A stretch of 57,870 nucleotides of DNA from IMG/VR virus record IMGVR_UViG_3300042860_002301, positions 1-57,870 of that record; one strand, 5' to 3'. This document shows positions 37,742 to 47,933 of the stretch, piece after piece (position 1 is the first letter of the stretch; every line of letters starts with the position of its first letter). The DNA is from a virus. Made by a program: the position numbers and the translations under genes. The notes under the pieces were generated by a model that searched no databases, was not told the DNA's origin, and worked only from the letters and a program-made list of their open reading frames with translations.

Positions 37742-39361
37742 TCACGTAGTGCTTGGGGACGTTCGCTTCTTGTATCCGCGCGTCGGGCCGATCACACTCG
37801 GGCCGCGCTTCGGCTTCCCGATGAGTTGCGTGCGGCCCATGCCCTGGCCACGCGGCGCCGGCTTGTTGCGGCCCTCGGCGTCAGCCAGAGCGAAGAGTTC
37901 ATCGATCCGCCGCTTCACGGCCGAATACTCCGCTGAAGAGATATTGCCCTGCGAGGAGCGGATGTTGAGTTCGGCCATCATCCGGCGGGCCTGGCTGCGG
38001 TAGTCCGACCCCTGGTTCTGGGCGATCTGCTGCTGGGAGTTCCGCTGGATGGAGCTGGTCTGCTGGTTCTGCTGTTCGACAGGCATGATCGCAGGCTGCG
38101 ATCCATTGCGCCGGCCCTCGGCAGCCATCTCATACAGCTTGTTGGCCTGATTAATCAGGGCGATGGACTCGGGCGTCTGGCGGCCCGCCTGCCGCTGGAT
38201 GTCGTTGGCCCGAGCGATGAGTTCCCGAGCCTGGGCTGCGTAGTCCGGAGGGCCTTGCTTTACGGCGGGCTGCGGAACTGCCGGCGTGGCCTCCACCTTG
38301 GGGGCGGGGCGAGACTCGGCAGCGAGATCCGCCGTGCTGGAGCCCTTTCCATCAAAGGCGTTCTCGGGCATGAGTTGGCTGACACCGAGGCCGGCGCCGA
38401 GGCCGCCAGCGAGTGACTTCCACGGAACCTTTGGGCCGTCATCCGGAGCCTTCGGCGCATCGACCGGGCGTGGGCGCATTCCCGGCGACGGGCCATCAGC
38501 AAGTTCGTCGGCTGTTTGTGGCAACCCAGCCCTTGGCCGACGAACTGGCTGGCCGGTAAGCCAGTCAACGTACTCGTCCGCACTTCCTCCGCTCCATGCT
38601 TGCGTTCGGCCGTCTGCAAGCCGCTGCGTAAAATCGTCCGTCTGCCTGGCGTCTGTCAGCCTCCGCGTGGGCTGCACAACCTCAAACGGCACATCGATGG
38701 CCGGCATGCTGGACGGCCCCATTGGCACGCCAGCCGTCGTTCCAAGCCGGCGCTGAGTGGGAGCCGGCAGGCCGCGGAGAGGAGCCGGGATCATGTCCAG
38801 TTGCCTGGTCAGGATCTGACCCGGGCCAGACAGTTGTCCTGGGACACCCGGGCCTGGACGGCCCAGCGGGATCAGCGAGCGGATGTCCGGCTCCTGGGCG
38901 CTCGGGCCGAGCGGGAGTTCCATCTGCCGGGTTGGGCGAGGAGGCGGCGCAACGTCAGCGACGGGCGTGTCCATGACCATCTTGGGGCGGCCGCGGCGAA
39001 CCTTATCGGCCTTGTTCACGGCGTTGCGGTACGCCTGCATGATCTCTTCGGGAGAAGCGGTGTCGATGCGAGCCGCGAACTCGGGGTCCAGCTCCTGAAG
39101 CGCGGCACGGATATTGGGATCGGGGCGCATGCCAGTCTGGGCACTGCCCGCCACGCGGTCCTCCACGCTCACCGGACTCTCCATCCGTGCCCGTGGGGCG
39201 GGAGAGTTCATCGCATCGATGAGCCGGGAGAGGTCGGCCGGCGTCATGTTCTCCACGTTGGGGATGGAGCGAAGCAGCGCTTCAGCCTGGTCGGGATCCA
39301 CGCCCCGGCCCGACAGCCAGCCCATCAACGCTTCAAAGCCACGCGCCTTGCCTTTAGCCAT
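37742..39361 (-). CDS. Pro-rich virion protein
   Basis: 539 residues from ATG 39361, overlapping the previous stop by eight bases. N-terminal helical MGWLSGRGVDPDQAEALLRS, then long Pro/Arg disordered stretches (VADVAPPPRPTRQMELPLG) and a Gln-rich helix near the end (IMPVEQQNQQTSSIQRNSQQ). Likely a structural or ejection protein. Function unknown. Confidence 0.65.
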   Translation of the reverse strand: MAKGKARGFEALMGWLSGRGVDPDQAEALLRSIPNVENMTPADLSRLIDAMNSPAPRARMESPVSVEDRVAGSAQTGMRPDPNIRAALQELDPEFAARIDTASPEEIMQAYRNAVNKADKVRRGRPKMVMDTPVADVAPPPRPTRQMELPLGPSAQEPDIRSLIPLGRPGPGVPGQLSGPGQILTRQLDMIPAPLRGLPAPTQRRLGTTAGVPMGPSSMPAIDVPFEVVQPTRRLTDARQTDDFTQRLADGRTQAWSGGSADEYVDWLTGQPVRRPRAGLPQTADELADGPSPGMRPRPVDAPKAPDDGPKVPWKSLAGGLGAGLGVSQLMPENAFDGKGSSTADLAAESRPAPKVEATPAVPQPAVKQGPPDYAAQARELIARANDIQRQAGRQTPESIALINQANKLYEMAAEGRRNGSQPAIMPVEQQNQQTSSIQRNSQQQIAQNQGSDYRSQARRMMAELNIRSSQGNISSAEYSAVKRRIDELFALADAEGRNKPAPRGQGMGRTQLIGKPKRGPSVIGPTRGYKKRTSPSTT

Positions 39362-39611
39362 TCTTCTTCGCCTTCTTCTTGGGCAGGTCCGCCAGCTCAC
39401 CGTCGCCGGGGAGATCGTCTTCGGCGACCTCGGGAGTGTTCGGCTTGCCGTGCATCTCCTCGTCCAGGTCAGCCAGGTCGTTCTTCTCAGCCCGCTTCTG
39501 GAGCTTGTCCAGGATCTTCTTCTCGTCACCGTCCTTGGCGACCAGGAGTTGCTTCACCATGCGCTCCAGAGCCGAGCGGTTGAGGTCACGGATGTCGAAG
39601 TCCATCTTCAT
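39354..39611 (-). CDS. Small acidic helical protein
   Basis: 85 residues from ATG 39611. Helical (ALERMVKQLLVAKDGDEKKI) then acidic (VAEDDLPGDGELADLP) with a Lys-rich end (KKKAKKNG). Perhaps a chaperone-like partner for the large virion proteins that follow. No family recognised. Confidence 0.6.
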   Translation of the reverse strand: MKMDFDIRDLNRSALERMVKQLLVAKDGDEKKILDKLQKRAEKNDLADLDEEMHGKPNTPEVAEDDLPGDGELADLPKKKAKKNG

Positions 39612-39997
39612 TACATAAGCCCCGAAAGAGCGCCGGCCCGCTGAAGCTGGGCCATGGCATTGGCGTAAGCGTTCTGCTGCTGAAGCGCGCCAAGCGCCTG
39701 AGCAAACTGTTCCTGTCCCTGCTCGGCCGTCAGACCCGCCAGCGCGGCGTTGTTGGCCTGCTGGGCCTGCTGGCCGTAGGCATCCGCAATGCCATCAGCC
39801 ATGGCCGTGGCCGCTTTGGCCCCAGCATGCTGCCGCTGGCCGGCGCCGCGGGACATGCCTGGACGGTCAAGCGGCTTGAGGTTGTAGCGCACATCCCCGG
39901 CCGCGTGAGCCTGGGCCATTCCGGCGTTGAACGGGCTGGGGTTGGCACGGTAGTCATAGGACGGCAGCGGCGGCTGCGCCAGGTTGACGTTGTTCAT
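39611..39997 (-). CDS. Ala/Gln-rich virion-operon protein
   Basis: 128 residues. Pro-rich N-terminus (NLAQPPLPSYDYRANPSPF) then Ala/Gln helices (YGQQAQQANNAALAGLTAEQ). Similar in style to the next two upstream proteins, which together may form part of an internal core. Function unknown. Confidence 0.62.
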   Translation of the reverse strand: MNNVNLAQPPLPSYDYRANPSPFNAGMAQAHAAGDVRYNLKPLDRPGMSRGAGQRQHAGAKAATAMADGIADAYGQQAQQANNAALAGLTAEQGQEQFAQALGALQQQNAYANAMAQLQRAGALSGLM

Positions 39998-40317
39998 CGA
40001 AATAGCCCCCCAAGGAGACTGCTAGCCAGAGAAGACTGGTACTGGTTCTGGAGTTGCTGGAGGCCCGCCATCTGCTGCAAGCCCTGGAGGGCAAGTCCTC
40101 GCTGGGCCTTCTGATGGGCCACGCCGTACTGCATGTTGGCGTCATCGGCCTGGCGGGAGTAATCGGCCGCTCGCACGCTGGCCGCCGCGTTGTAGGTGTC
40201 CTTGGCCGTCTGGTCATACCCAGCCGGCGACTGCTTCTTCATGCCGGCCAACGCACCCGCACGCATCTCATCAGAGATAGGTGGGCGGTACGCGAGCCTG
40301 GTGTCGTACGAAATCAC
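39994..40317 (-). CDS. Ala/Gln-rich virion-operon protein
   Basis: 107 residues from GTG 40317. Helical, with DDANMQYGVAHQKAQRGLAL and LQNQYQSSLASSLLGGLF at the C-terminus. Shares the internal-core style of its neighbours. No family recognised. Confidence 0.62.
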   Translation of the reverse strand: MISYDTRLAYRPPISDEMRAGALAGMKKQSPAGYDQTAKDTYNAAASVRAADYSRQADDANMQYGVAHQKAQRGLALQGLQQMAGLQQLQNQYQSSLASSLLGGLFR

Positions 40318-41303
40318 TAGCCCATATCTCCAATGAAGCCCCGTCCGCTTCGCACAATGTCAGGAGACGTACCGGGCCGCCATGCCTTCCTCGGCGCCTG
40401 CGGTCCAGTGATCCCAAAGGCGTCATGCAGCTTCCCCATGGCGCCCTGCATCATCTGGCCGTACTTGTTCATCTGCCCCAATGCACCGCTGTACCCGGAG
40501 TTCAACTGGTTCAGCACGCCACCAAACTGGGCACGGTTCGCTGGGTTGTTCTGCGTTGCGTAGAACTGGTTCATGCCCATCTGCGAGGCACCAAGCCCCT
40601 GGCCGGCGAGGGAGTGCAGGCCGCCCAGAGTCTGGGACAGCATCTGCTGCGGGGCGTACCGCGAGCTGTAGTACGCACTGTCAAGCTGCTCCCGTCCGGA
40701 GTCCGCCTGCGACGAGATGCCACCGTCGCCCGACAGGATGTCACGCCGCAGCGTGTTTAGGAACGACATGGATCCGCCCGGTGAGGACGAACCGCCAAAC
40801 GAGCCCGATGAAATGGGCCCCGACACGCCCGTCGCAGAGAACCCTGATCCCGGAGCGTTCATGCCAGACAGCACTCCAGCCCCAGCCAGGGCAGCCAGGT
40901 TGTTGTTGCGGCCAGTGGCGTACTGCGAACGGGCCATCTGATTGGCGGCCTGCATGTCCGCCACTGACTTTTGGTACGCAGCTTGGTTCGCAGCCCACGC
41001 CTGCATGGCGTTATTGCTGGCCCCACCAAACGCACTGAGGGCCCCAGCCCCGATGTTGGAGGCGGCGTTCTGACGGGCCGCTTCTGCCATGGCATTGGCG
41101 CCGTACCAGCCGGTTCGCTCGTTGGCCATAGCACCGGCGACGTTGCCCAGTCCCTGTGCCATGCCGCCAAACGCCTGCCCTGCCGCGCCGGCGAACTGCC
41201 CAGGCTGCGAGTAGAGCGCGCCCAGCAGGCCAGCCTGGGCTTGAGCCCTCTGGCCGGCGGCCCCGTCGTTAAAGGACATATACGGCTGTGCGGTGTTAAA
41301 CAT
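40317..41303 (-). CDS. Gly/Ala/Gln-rich virion protein
   Basis: 328 residues, almost all low-complexity Gly/Ala/Ser/Gln (QAGLLGALYSQPGQFAGAAG, AFGGMAQGLGNVAGAMANE). Such hydrophobic, flexible sequences occur in phage internal core and ejection proteins. Its leader carries CATTAGTCAGT, also found in front of the portal gene. Confidence 0.65.
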   Translation of the reverse strand: MFNTAQPYMSFNDGAAGQRAQAQAGLLGALYSQPGQFAGAAGQAFGGMAQGLGNVAGAMANERTGWYGANAMAEAARQNAASNIGAGALSAFGGASNNAMQAWAANQAAYQKSVADMQAANQMARSQYATGRNNNLAALAGAGVLSGMNAPGSGFSATGVSGPISSGSFGGSSSPGGSMSFLNTLRRDILSGDGGISSQADSGREQLDSAYYSSRYAPQQMLSQTLGGLHSLAGQGLGASQMGMNQFYATQNNPANRAQFGGVLNQLNSGYSGALGQMNKYGQMMQGAMGKLHDAFGITGPQAPRKAWRPGTSPDIVRSGRGFIGDMG

Positions 41304-41331
41304 GTATTTCCCTCACTGACTAATGTCCGTT

Positions 41332-42084
41332 TCAGGGCCGAACGACTACCTTCAGGTTGACCCCTAGTTTCTTCTCGTCTACTCGGCACAATTCCTCATT
41401 AAATATGGCCCTTCGCAGGATCTTCTTCCCTTGCGGCAAGCCCGTAACCCGGAGCGACCGGATCTGTCGCTCCAATAACCGAACTCGCCCGTCCAGGTTG
41501 ACGAGCCAGTTGGTGATGGGCCGCAGGTCGGCGTCTACCCTCTGAGTGATGTTGTTGATGTTTAGCAAGAAACCAGGAATACCATCCAAGCCCCGGGCCC
41601 CCTGCGGGCCAGCGGGACCATCTGCCCCGTCTGTCCCTGGGGCCGGCTCACCGTTGATCGTTTCGACGGTGATGTTGTTGGCGACATGGTTTTCGGTGGT
41701 CAGGTTCTCGGTGTAGGTGTCACCCTGAACCGTGACCGCAGGAGCCGTGTAGTACTGATTCAGGCTCTGCTGGAGAACCGTCCGTAGATCGAAGTACGGT
41801 GACCCGTAGAACGTGCTGTTCCAATCGCCTGCCTGGTATCCGCCGCCGGACGGGGCTTCAACGAACCCCTGCGGTCGGAATAGGTTGGGATAGTCGTTGG
41901 GGTTCCATCCGCCGGCTGGCACCAGACCGCCTGGAGGGGAGGCCAGGCCGTTGCTGAAGGCCACTGGCCCCCGATGCTCCATCGGCTGGGCGCAGTTGAA
42001 CAGCGATTGCGTCAGTGCCTGCTGGGCCGGACTGACCTGCCCCTGCATCGCCCGGTTAAACGCTGGCGCCGCGCGTGTCAGCAT
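41332..42084 (-). CDS. Tail fibre-like protein with collagen-like segment
   Basis: 250 residues. The N-terminal half has SPPGGLVPAGGWNPNDYPN. A short collagen-like run of GxY triplets (DGADGPAGPQGARGLDGIPG) sits near residue 165, followed by an LLNINNITQRVDADLRPITN helix-forming region, a trimeric-fibre layout. The start overlaps the previous stop. Probably a thin tail or head fibre, or an adhesion tip. Confidence 0.65.
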   Translation of the reverse strand: MLTRAAPAFNRAMQGQVSPAQQALTQSLFNCAQPMEHRGPVAFSNGLASPPGGLVPAGGWNPNDYPNLFRPQGFVEAPSGGGYQAGDWNSTFYGSPYFDLRTVLQQSLNQYYTAPAVTVQGDTYTENLTTENHVANNITVETINGEPAPGTDGADGPAGPQGARGLDGIPGFLLNINNITQRVDADLRPITNWLVNLDGRVRLLERQIRSLRVTGLPQGKKILRRAIFNEELCRVDEKKLGVNLKVVVRP

Positions 42085-44708
42085 CAGTTGGCCCCCGCAA
42101 CTGTCATGGAGTGGAGCTGCACGGTGCCCGTGGACTGCGTTCCAGAAAGGGCAATCGCCACATGCCGATCACCACCGGCGCTCATCTCGTCCACTCGGCC
42201 AGACATGCTGACGCGGGCGTACCCAGTCGCCTGGCCAAGAGCGCTGCGGTCGGAGGCCATGTTCAGCGTGGCGACTGACGAGCCGGTAACGACAGTCACG
42301 CCATCCCCGCGGTCGGCAGCCACGGCATTGGTGCGAGCGGCAGTGGAGTTGTTGTAGTGCAAGCCAATCGCCATGGACTCAGGCGTCGGCGTGTACAGAA
42401 TGCCCAGCGAGCGGTTGCCCTTCTCGTCAACCAACGGACGCGGCGAGCTGCGATAGAGCCACGGCACGGCGGTAGTGCTACCGGAGGTAGTGGCATCTAC
42501 ACGCCCACCAGGCTGAAGGATCTTGCCGGCCTCGCCGCCGTACAGCACCGTCTGCCGCTGACCGGCCACCGATGCCGCGGCATGGGACATAGCCTGTGGG
42601 AACGTCTCTTCCCACCATGCCTGCGTGGACAGCGAGTAGCACAGCGCCCGCTTGGGATAGATCCCATCCGTGGCCTGGCAGTAGAAGAACCGAATGACCC
42701 GCTCCTGCGGGCTGGCCTTCACGTAGAAGTATTTTCGCTTGGTGAAGTCGATGATGCCGTCACGCCAATAGTTGTCGATAGGGGCCGAAATGGCCTGCTC
42801 CTGTGACCCATCAAAGGCGTAGACCCCATAGTCATCCGCGATGAAAGCCACGCCGCCGAACACATCCCAGCACCGGGAGTTCATCGCCCCGCGGTACGAG
42901 ACTAGCGTGATCGACGCATCGATGATCGGCTGGCTGACATACTGCAAGCGGTATACGTGCCGGTTCTGGGCGATCAGCATGGATCCGCCGAATGGAATCA
43001 ACGCCACTATCGCATCGGAGTCGATGGCATTCTCCTGCACCACCAGCTCGTTGGATTCGGGCACCGACTCGGGCTCGTCCACCTCGGAGTAGTAGAGGCT
43101 GTTGGGCTTGCTGCCGGTGGTGTCCACGGCATACCAGGCCCGGTCCTGGAACATGCAGCCAACGGCCATGGTCTGCGGCGGCGGATCGAACCGACGAGCG
43201 TTGACCTGGCCGCTGGGAAGGACAATCGGCATCAGGCCGTAGACGCTGCTGACGTTGGACGCAACCGTATTGCGGTCGGTGTCCAGCAGGTCCAGGTCAG
43301 TGAGGGTGTCTACATATGATGTGGTGGTGAAGACGCCGTCTACCTTGTCGATCCTGGCAACCCGGTACAGCACCACCGACTGATCGGCGGTGGTCCGCCA
43401 CAGTTCAATCGCATGCACCCGGCTTTCCATGCCTTGGTTATTCAGCGACCAGGTGAGCGACTGGAGGCCAGTGGTGGCATCGATCTCCTTCAGTTCGGAG
43501 ATGGAACTTGGGATCGGGCCGCCCTGAGACTCGGGCGTGTCATCCAGGTAGCGGATGCAGCACTGATAGATCCCTTTGATAGTAGGGGCGACCACTGCTA
43601 GGGCCTTGGCACTGGTGTCAGCAATGGCTGCCGTGGGCGGGAGTGAGTATCGACCGCCAGCCAACACCGTCACGCCAGTGATCTGCCCGGCGGAGTTGAT
43701 GGCGCAGGTCGCTGCCGCACCGCCACCCAGGTAGTCCTGCGGATGAGGGTAGAACGTGATGACGGGCGGAGACATATACCCCGTGCCAGAGTTTGCCACC
43801 GACACAGAGTGAACGGAATACTCCAGGACAGGCACGGCCGACGCCTGCGTGGTCGCGCCTCCTCCGATAAGCGAAACCGTCACTCCGGCGGCCGTGGCAC
43901 CTGTCCCTCCCGCCAGAACATCGGCACCCACCACCACCTTGTCATCCGTGTCCACGCCAACAACAACATTGGCGCCCGTCAGGCCCTGGGTGTTGTGAAA
44001 CGTGACCGTTGGTGCCCCGGTGTAGCCAGCTCCGACAGAGAGGAACTCCAGGCCCACAAGGCTCCCTTGGACGTTGCAGGTAAACGCAGCGCTACTGCCC
44101 TGCCCGCCGACAAAAGACACCTGCGGGGCGGCCGTGTATCCAGTACCGCGGTCGGTTAGCCGCACGCCGCTGACCCTGCCGTTGGCGACCGTCACCACTG
44201 CCGCCGCTGACGTTGTCGCACCGCCGCCAGTAAACGCGGCTCCCGGGACGCTCGCGTAGCCATTGCCGCGGTCGATGACCTGCACTTCGGCAACGTAATA
44301 CTTCTGCCCCGAGGTCGATCCGACAGGGGCGGCAAAGCTCGCCGGCTTAGAGATGCCCAACGGTTCCAGGTATGGCGTCTCGCCGTCCCAGCGGAACCCA
44401 CGGCCGTGGCCGTCCACGCCGTACATGTCATGCCGGCCTTTGAAGAACGTCACGGGCCGGGTGCCGGCGAACGAAAGGACGCTAGCGGTGGCTGCTGCGG
44501 CGCCGGCTGAAAACGAAACGGTCGGGGCCGAGGTGTATCCCGTTCCGGCGTTGGTGATGATCACGCCCTGGACCATGGTGCCGGCCATCTGGGCGACCGC
44601 CGCGGCGCCAGTCCCGCCGCCACCGGAGATGGTCACGGACGGCGCAGAGCCGTAGCCGCCGCCGCCTGAACCCACCGTCACCTTGACCACCCCAGAGCCA
44701 AGCTGCAT
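42084..44708 (-). CDS. Nozzle-like tail protein with GTGY repeats (C-terminal part)
   Basis: 874 residues. The first ~350 hold at least six GxGYxxxP repeats (for example [42 protein letters not shown]) with Gly-rich beta spacers. The rest has the pattern of podovirus nozzle (tail tubular B) beta-propellers: [60 protein letters not shown]. The expected N-terminal nozzle segment is in the separate upstream gene (44708-44977). Start ATG overlaps that gene's stop. Confidence 0.7.
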   Translation of the reverse strand: MQLGSGVVKVTVGSGGGGYGSAPSVTISGGGGTGAAAVAQMAGTMVQGVIITNAGTGYTSAPTVSFSAGAAAATASVLSFAGTRPVTFFKGRHDMYGVDGHGRGFRWDGETPYLEPLGISKPASFAAPVGSTSGQKYYVAEVQVIDRGNGYASVPGAAFTGGGATTSAAAVVTVANGRVSGVRLTDRGTGYTAAPQVSFVGGQGSSAAFTCNVQGSLVGLEFLSVGAGYTGAPTVTFHNTQGLTGANVVVGVDTDDKVVVGADVLAGGTGATAAGVTVSLIGGGATTQASAVPVLEYSVHSVSVANSGTGYMSPPVITFYPHPQDYLGGGAAATCAINSAGQITGVTVLAGGRYSLPPTAAIADTSAKALAVVAPTIKGIYQCCIRYLDDTPESQGGPIPSSISELKEIDATTGLQSLTWSLNNQGMESRVHAIELWRTTADQSVVLYRVARIDKVDGVFTTTSYVDTLTDLDLLDTDRNTVASNVSSVYGLMPIVLPSGQVNARRFDPPPQTMAVGCMFQDRAWYAVDTTGSKPNSLYYSEVDEPESVPESNELVVQENAIDSDAIVALIPFGGSMLIAQNRHVYRLQYVSQPIIDASITLVSYRGAMNSRCWDVFGGVAFIADDYGVYAFDGSQEQAISAPIDNYWRDGIIDFTKRKYFYVKASPQERVIRFFYCQATDGIYPKRALCYSLSTQAWWEETFPQAMSHAAASVAGQRQTVLYGGEAGKILQPGGRVDATTSGSTTAVPWLYRSSPRPLVDEKGNRSLGILYTPTPESMAIGLHYNNSTAARTNAVAADRGDGVTVVTGSSVATLNMASDRSALGQATGYARVSMSGRVDEMSAGGDRHVAIALSGTQSTGTVQLHSMTVAGAN

Positions 44709-44977
44709 CAGACAGCCCCCTTGGCAACATAGATCCCGCCTGCGGCGTTCTGGTAGACCAAGTGGCCTGTGGTGCTGTGTTGAAAGTGAAACATCTGCAC
44801 AACGGCTGTGGTGGAGCCGGTGTGCGTGGCGAACGACACGTTGGTCATGCCGCTGCGGACAACGACAGACCCCGGCACCAGGGCTTGCAGATTGACCTGC
44901 GTGGCCGCCGCAGTCGCAGGCACGGAGTAGGGGCTGGCGTTAGTGACCAGTCCCTTCCATGAGTCGATAACGATCAT
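44708..44977 (-). CDS. Nozzle N-terminal segment as a separate gene
   Basis: 89 residues beginning [20 protein letters not shown], then [20 protein letters not shown], the typical opening of podovirus nozzle proteins (a short start, then a GLxxxxxPxxxP and RxG element). The next gene continues the nozzle, and the stop and start share one base (TGATG), so the fold is split into two coupled genes. Confidence 0.62.
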   Translation of the reverse strand: MIVIDSWKGLVTNASPYSVPATAAATQVNLQALVPGSVVVRSGMTNVSFATHTGSTTAVVQMFHFQHSTTGHLVYQNAAGGIYVAKGAV

Positions 44978-46113
44978 CCCTGGTCTGGCATGAGCGGACT
45001 ACGCCAGCCCCCATAATGGTAAACCTGTCGGCTGCGACCGCTGAGTGGGGCGAGCTGGTCCTGTTCCATCGCCAACCTGAGATCCCTTTGGTACATCTGG
45101 AATGCCTTGTCCACCGCCTGTCCGCGGATGCGGGCCAGCCAGTAGTCGCAGCAGCTATCCAGGGCGGCCTGCATGTGCGGGGCCACATCCATCGGATCGG
45201 TGATCAGGTATTTGGTCGAACCCGATACCGTCCCAGAGTCCTCGGTAGTCAGGGCCGTGGATGATCCCACGGTGGCAATGCGGCTCTCCGACACCCACGG
45301 CGTCAGCGACTCAATCGGCCCCGGGATGTTGGTGACATCGCCCACTCGCAGGATCGAACCCACCATCGCAGACGAGAAGGCCGTTCCCGTTCCGGTGACG
45401 GTGGTGGTGCTGCGGCTGATCGTCCCCTGGCGAAGGGCTGCCTCATGGCCGGAATAGCGAATCGGCCTGGCGGTGCGCCGGTAGGTGAAGTCGATGGTTT
45501 CCTTGGCGGTCGGCCAGCCCACCAACTTGATCGACCAGCTCGCACCGTGGGGATCTTTGATCAGGGTCCAGTGGTAGGGCTCGCCTGACGAGTTGCTCAC
45601 CCGTTCGATCTTCATCGCCTCATCGGGGGTCACATACAGCCCAGACCACCAGTTGAACTCATCGCTGGGCTCGTCCATGTTCTTGAAGTCGGACGGCAGT
45701 GGGTAGATGGTGCGGAACAGGGTGAATGGTGACCCGGCCGTCACATCGATTCCAGAGAAGGCCGACTCCAGCGTCACCGCCGTGGCACTGGAATAGGAGG
45801 CGAGTGGATACGAACGGTCGCCCGTTCTGATCGTCCAGTGCTTGGCGTTCGCTGCCGTCACGCCGGCCGTGGCAAACGATCCGCCAGTGAGCGTCACGGC
45901 CCCGGAGGTCACTCCGATGGTTCCGGTGGTATATGCCGGGTTGGTGACAATGCGCCCGTGAACGGAGTAGTAGCCCCAGTCCCGGATCGTTGTCAGCTCG
46001 TTGTACGCCCGATGAATGGCAGAGCGGATGTCACGCTGCTCGGCATCCTGCGGCCCGCCGTAGGAGGAGACGATCAGGGATTCGACTAGGTCGTAGTACG
46101 TGCTGTAGCCCAC
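44974..46113 (-). CDS. Head-tail adaptor (tail tubular A-like)
   Basis: 379 residues. N-terminal helices (YYDLVESLIVSSYGGPQDAE, NELTTIRDWGYYSVHGRI) and C-terminal SCCDYWLARIRGQAVDKAF with later helix fit podovirus adaptors. A beta-rich insertion fills about residues 60-300. It lies between portal and nozzle genes, the expected place. Overlaps the nozzle start by four bases. Confidence 0.7.
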   Translation of the reverse strand: MGYSTYYDLVESLIVSSYGGPQDAEQRDIRSAIHRAYNELTTIRDWGYYSVHGRIVTNPAYTTGTIGVTSGAVTLTGGSFATAGVTAANAKHWTIRTGDRSYPLASYSSATAVTLESAFSGIDVTAGSPFTLFRTIYPLPSDFKNMDEPSDEFNWWSGLYVTPDEAMKIERVSNSSGEPYHWTLIKDPHGASWSIKLVGWPTAKETIDFTYRRTARPIRYSGHEAALRQGTISRSTTTVTGTGTAFSSAMVGSILRVGDVTNIPGPIESLTPWVSESRIATVGSSTALTTEDSGTVSGSTKYLITDPMDVAPHMQAALDSCCDYWLARIRGQAVDKAFQMYQRDLRLAMEQDQLAPLSGRSRQVYHYGGWRSPLMPDQG

Positions 46114-46425
46114 TTACTCCCCCTCCACCGGCAGCAGCGCCACCGCCTCGCTCCAAGGGATCACCTCCACCGCAGGCAGCAAGACCGCCTTGTCGGCCGC
46201 CTCCCACACCCCCTGTAGCAAGCCTCCCGGCCCCACCTCTGTCAGCACGTCGCCGCAGAGCATGAGGCGGCCGTCCGTCAGAACGCGAGGCATCGGGACG
46301 CAGTTGGTGGTGCCGTGTTCCGCGTGGAGTTCCGCGAGCCTCGCGGCGAGTTTCGGCGTGAAGACCAGCGCCAATTCTTTGGCGTCGGCGTCACTGATCG
46401 GGAGCGTGAGGTCGGAGAGGGTCAC
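46114..46425 (-). CDS. Small virion-operon protein
   Basis: 103 residues (MTLSDLTLPISDADAKELAL). Hydrophobic beta segments (GLLQGVWEAADKAVLLPAVE). No family recognised. Lies between the LamG-associated genes and the adaptor. Confidence 0.6.
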   Translation of the reverse strand: MTLSDLTLPISDADAKELALVFTPKLAARLAELHAEHGTTNCVPMPRVLTDGRLMLCGDVLTEVGPGGLLQGVWEAADKAVLLPAVEVIPWSEAVALLPVEGE

Positions 46426-46751
46426 TAGACGTTCCTCCCCATCGCAGTCTGGAACGCTTGCATGATCGTTCGGTAGTACGGCGGTTGCGGCAAAGAGGCG
46501 CGGTAAGTCGCTGCGCTAATTTCTTCTACAGCACCCGCAGCCAGTAGGCCAGGCAGCACACTAGCGACCGCATCGTACTCGCAAAACTCATTTGGAACGG
46601 CCAACAGACAACGCCCATCAGTGTCTTTGATTGCTTTGCTGGCCGGCATGTAACAAGTCTCTTGGCCGTTGGACGGGAGCCCCCACGCATTGTCTAGTTC
46701 ACGCCTCACGCCTTCATAGACGGCGTCAGATGCCGTGCGAAAATATCTCAT
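46425..46751 (-). CDS. Small virion-operon protein
   Basis: 108 residues from ATG 46751, which overlaps the upstream stop (AATGA). Contains DAVYEGVRRELDNAWGLPSN and ASVLPGLLAAGAVEEISAAT. Function unknown. Confidence 0.58.
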   Translation of the reverse strand: MRYFRTASDAVYEGVRRELDNAWGLPSNGQETCYMPASKAIKDTDGRCLLAVPNEFCEYDAVASVLPGLLAAGAVEEISAATYRASLPQPPYYRTIMQAFQTAMGRNV

Positions 46752-47599
46752 TCTATTCCCCACTTGCCAATCATGTGCGACGTAAGTGCCGAAAGGTTGT
46801 TTGGCGAGAGAATTGAATCGTAAACAACGATCTCCGCTATATGTCCGCCGTGCCAGCGCGTCGCAGTGTTATCTGCCGCCCAGCCTCGCGCGCCAATGAA
46901 TGCCCGGTGCAATCCGCTGCCGGTTAGCAAAAAATCTCCGGTCGGCAAATTTCCACTCCCGGCCGTAATGTCCTGCGTAAGGTCGGTGCCGTTGATTGAA
47001 ACGGACAGAGTTCCATCGCTGCCAGACAACTCCCAAACAATTACGAACCTTGCAGATGCGCCAGTAAAAGAAAAATACCGGTCGGCATAATCACCGAGTG
47101 TGCTTCCGGCACCGCGCCCAAACGTCAACTGCATGGCAGTTGAGTTTGCGAGCCCGTAGTCAATGGCAAGTCCAGTGATATAGTCGTCTCCATTGTCTCG
47201 CTTTAGCGTAAAAAAGTTTCCGTTTCCTGCGGACACATCAGCAACAATGCAAAGGGTAAGGTCGCGCGTGCTGGCAGCGTCAATAGCCACGGCCGTCTCT
47301 AGGAAATCATCGGCACCATCAAACAGAATCGCACGCTTTCCGTTCCACAAAGCCGATTTAGCGGCGGGGCGGTTTAGGTTGACTGACTGCGTGGCGTGAA
47401 CGCCGTTTCCGCTCTTGTCGCCCCAATACCCTACAGGATCGTCATTACCTGCGGCGCCTGTTCCGTCGCTGTTTTGAGCTATGGTCGTGGCGTCGTCAGC
47501 ATCGAACCAGACAAGCATTCCAGAAATGCTGCTTGGCAAAAAAGACGTATTTGCCTGACCGCTAGCCTTCGGCCGCAGCAGTCTCGGATTCATCGGCAT
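46748..47599 (-). CDS. LamG/concanavalin-like adhesion protein
   Basis: 283 residues with the LamG-like jelly-roll pattern: VWFDADDATTIAQN, then YWGDKSGNGVHATQ, LFDGADDFLET, FVIVWELSGSDGTLSVSING and HGGHIAEIVVYDS. Such domains bind carbohydrate. As part of the structural operon it may decorate the head or tail and help adhesion. Family assignment is by pattern. Confidence 0.7.
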   Translation of the reverse strand: MPMNPRLLRPKASGQANTSFLPSSISGMLVWFDADDATTIAQNSDGTGAAGNDDPVGYWGDKSGNGVHATQSVNLNRPAAKSALWNGKRAILFDGADDFLETAVAIDAASTRDLTLCIVADVSAGNGNFFTLKRDNGDDYITGLAIDYGLANSTAMQLTFGRGAGSTLGDYADRYFSFTGASARFVIVWELSGSDGTLSVSINGTDLTQDITAGSGNLPTGDFLLTGSGLHRAFIGARGWAADNTATRWHGGHIAEIVVYDSILSPNNLSALTSHMIGKWGIE

Positions 47600-47603
47600 G
47601 CGA

Positions 47604-47933
47604 CTACCCCTTGGCCATCACGGTCATGGCGCAGGTTGTCGCACCCACAACCACTGGCACCACATGATTGACGGCGAAGCAGGCGTCCGGAACGGGATGG
47701 ATGCCGACCGTCAACGCCGTAGACAGGGCCGAGCCATCTGCGTAGATCCGCTGCGGAGTCACGCCAGGATCGACGGTCCCGAACCAGTTGATCTGCGTGG
47801 CGCCGTTGGTGTTGGCAATCATCACGCACGCCCCGCCGAACCGGCCGAACGGGAACTGACCCGAGGTGGTCGCGGCCGAACTGTTGGCCGTGATCACGGA
47901 CCCGGGGCTAAAGTGCCTGGCAATCTCGTTCAT
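47604..47933 (-). CDS. Small beta-rich virion protein
   Basis: 109 residues, beta-rich (ARHFSPGSVITANSSAATTS, then NWFGTVDPGVTPQRIYADGS). Ends next to the LamG gene. Possibly a partner of it. No family recognised. Confidence 0.6.
   Translation of the reverse strand: MNEIARHFSPGSVITANSSAATTSGQFPFGRFGGACVMIANTNGATQINWFGTVDPGVTPQRIYADGSALSTALTVGIHPVPDACFAVNHVVPVVVGATTCAMTVMAKG

Noticed and set aside
36259-37749. 496-residue plus-strand ORF
   Set aside because: Exact antisense of the 489-residue virion gene with unnatural Arg/Leu composition.
40268-40275. Minus-strand CTGATGAG
   Set aside because: Coding, and no matching GAAA or paired stems.
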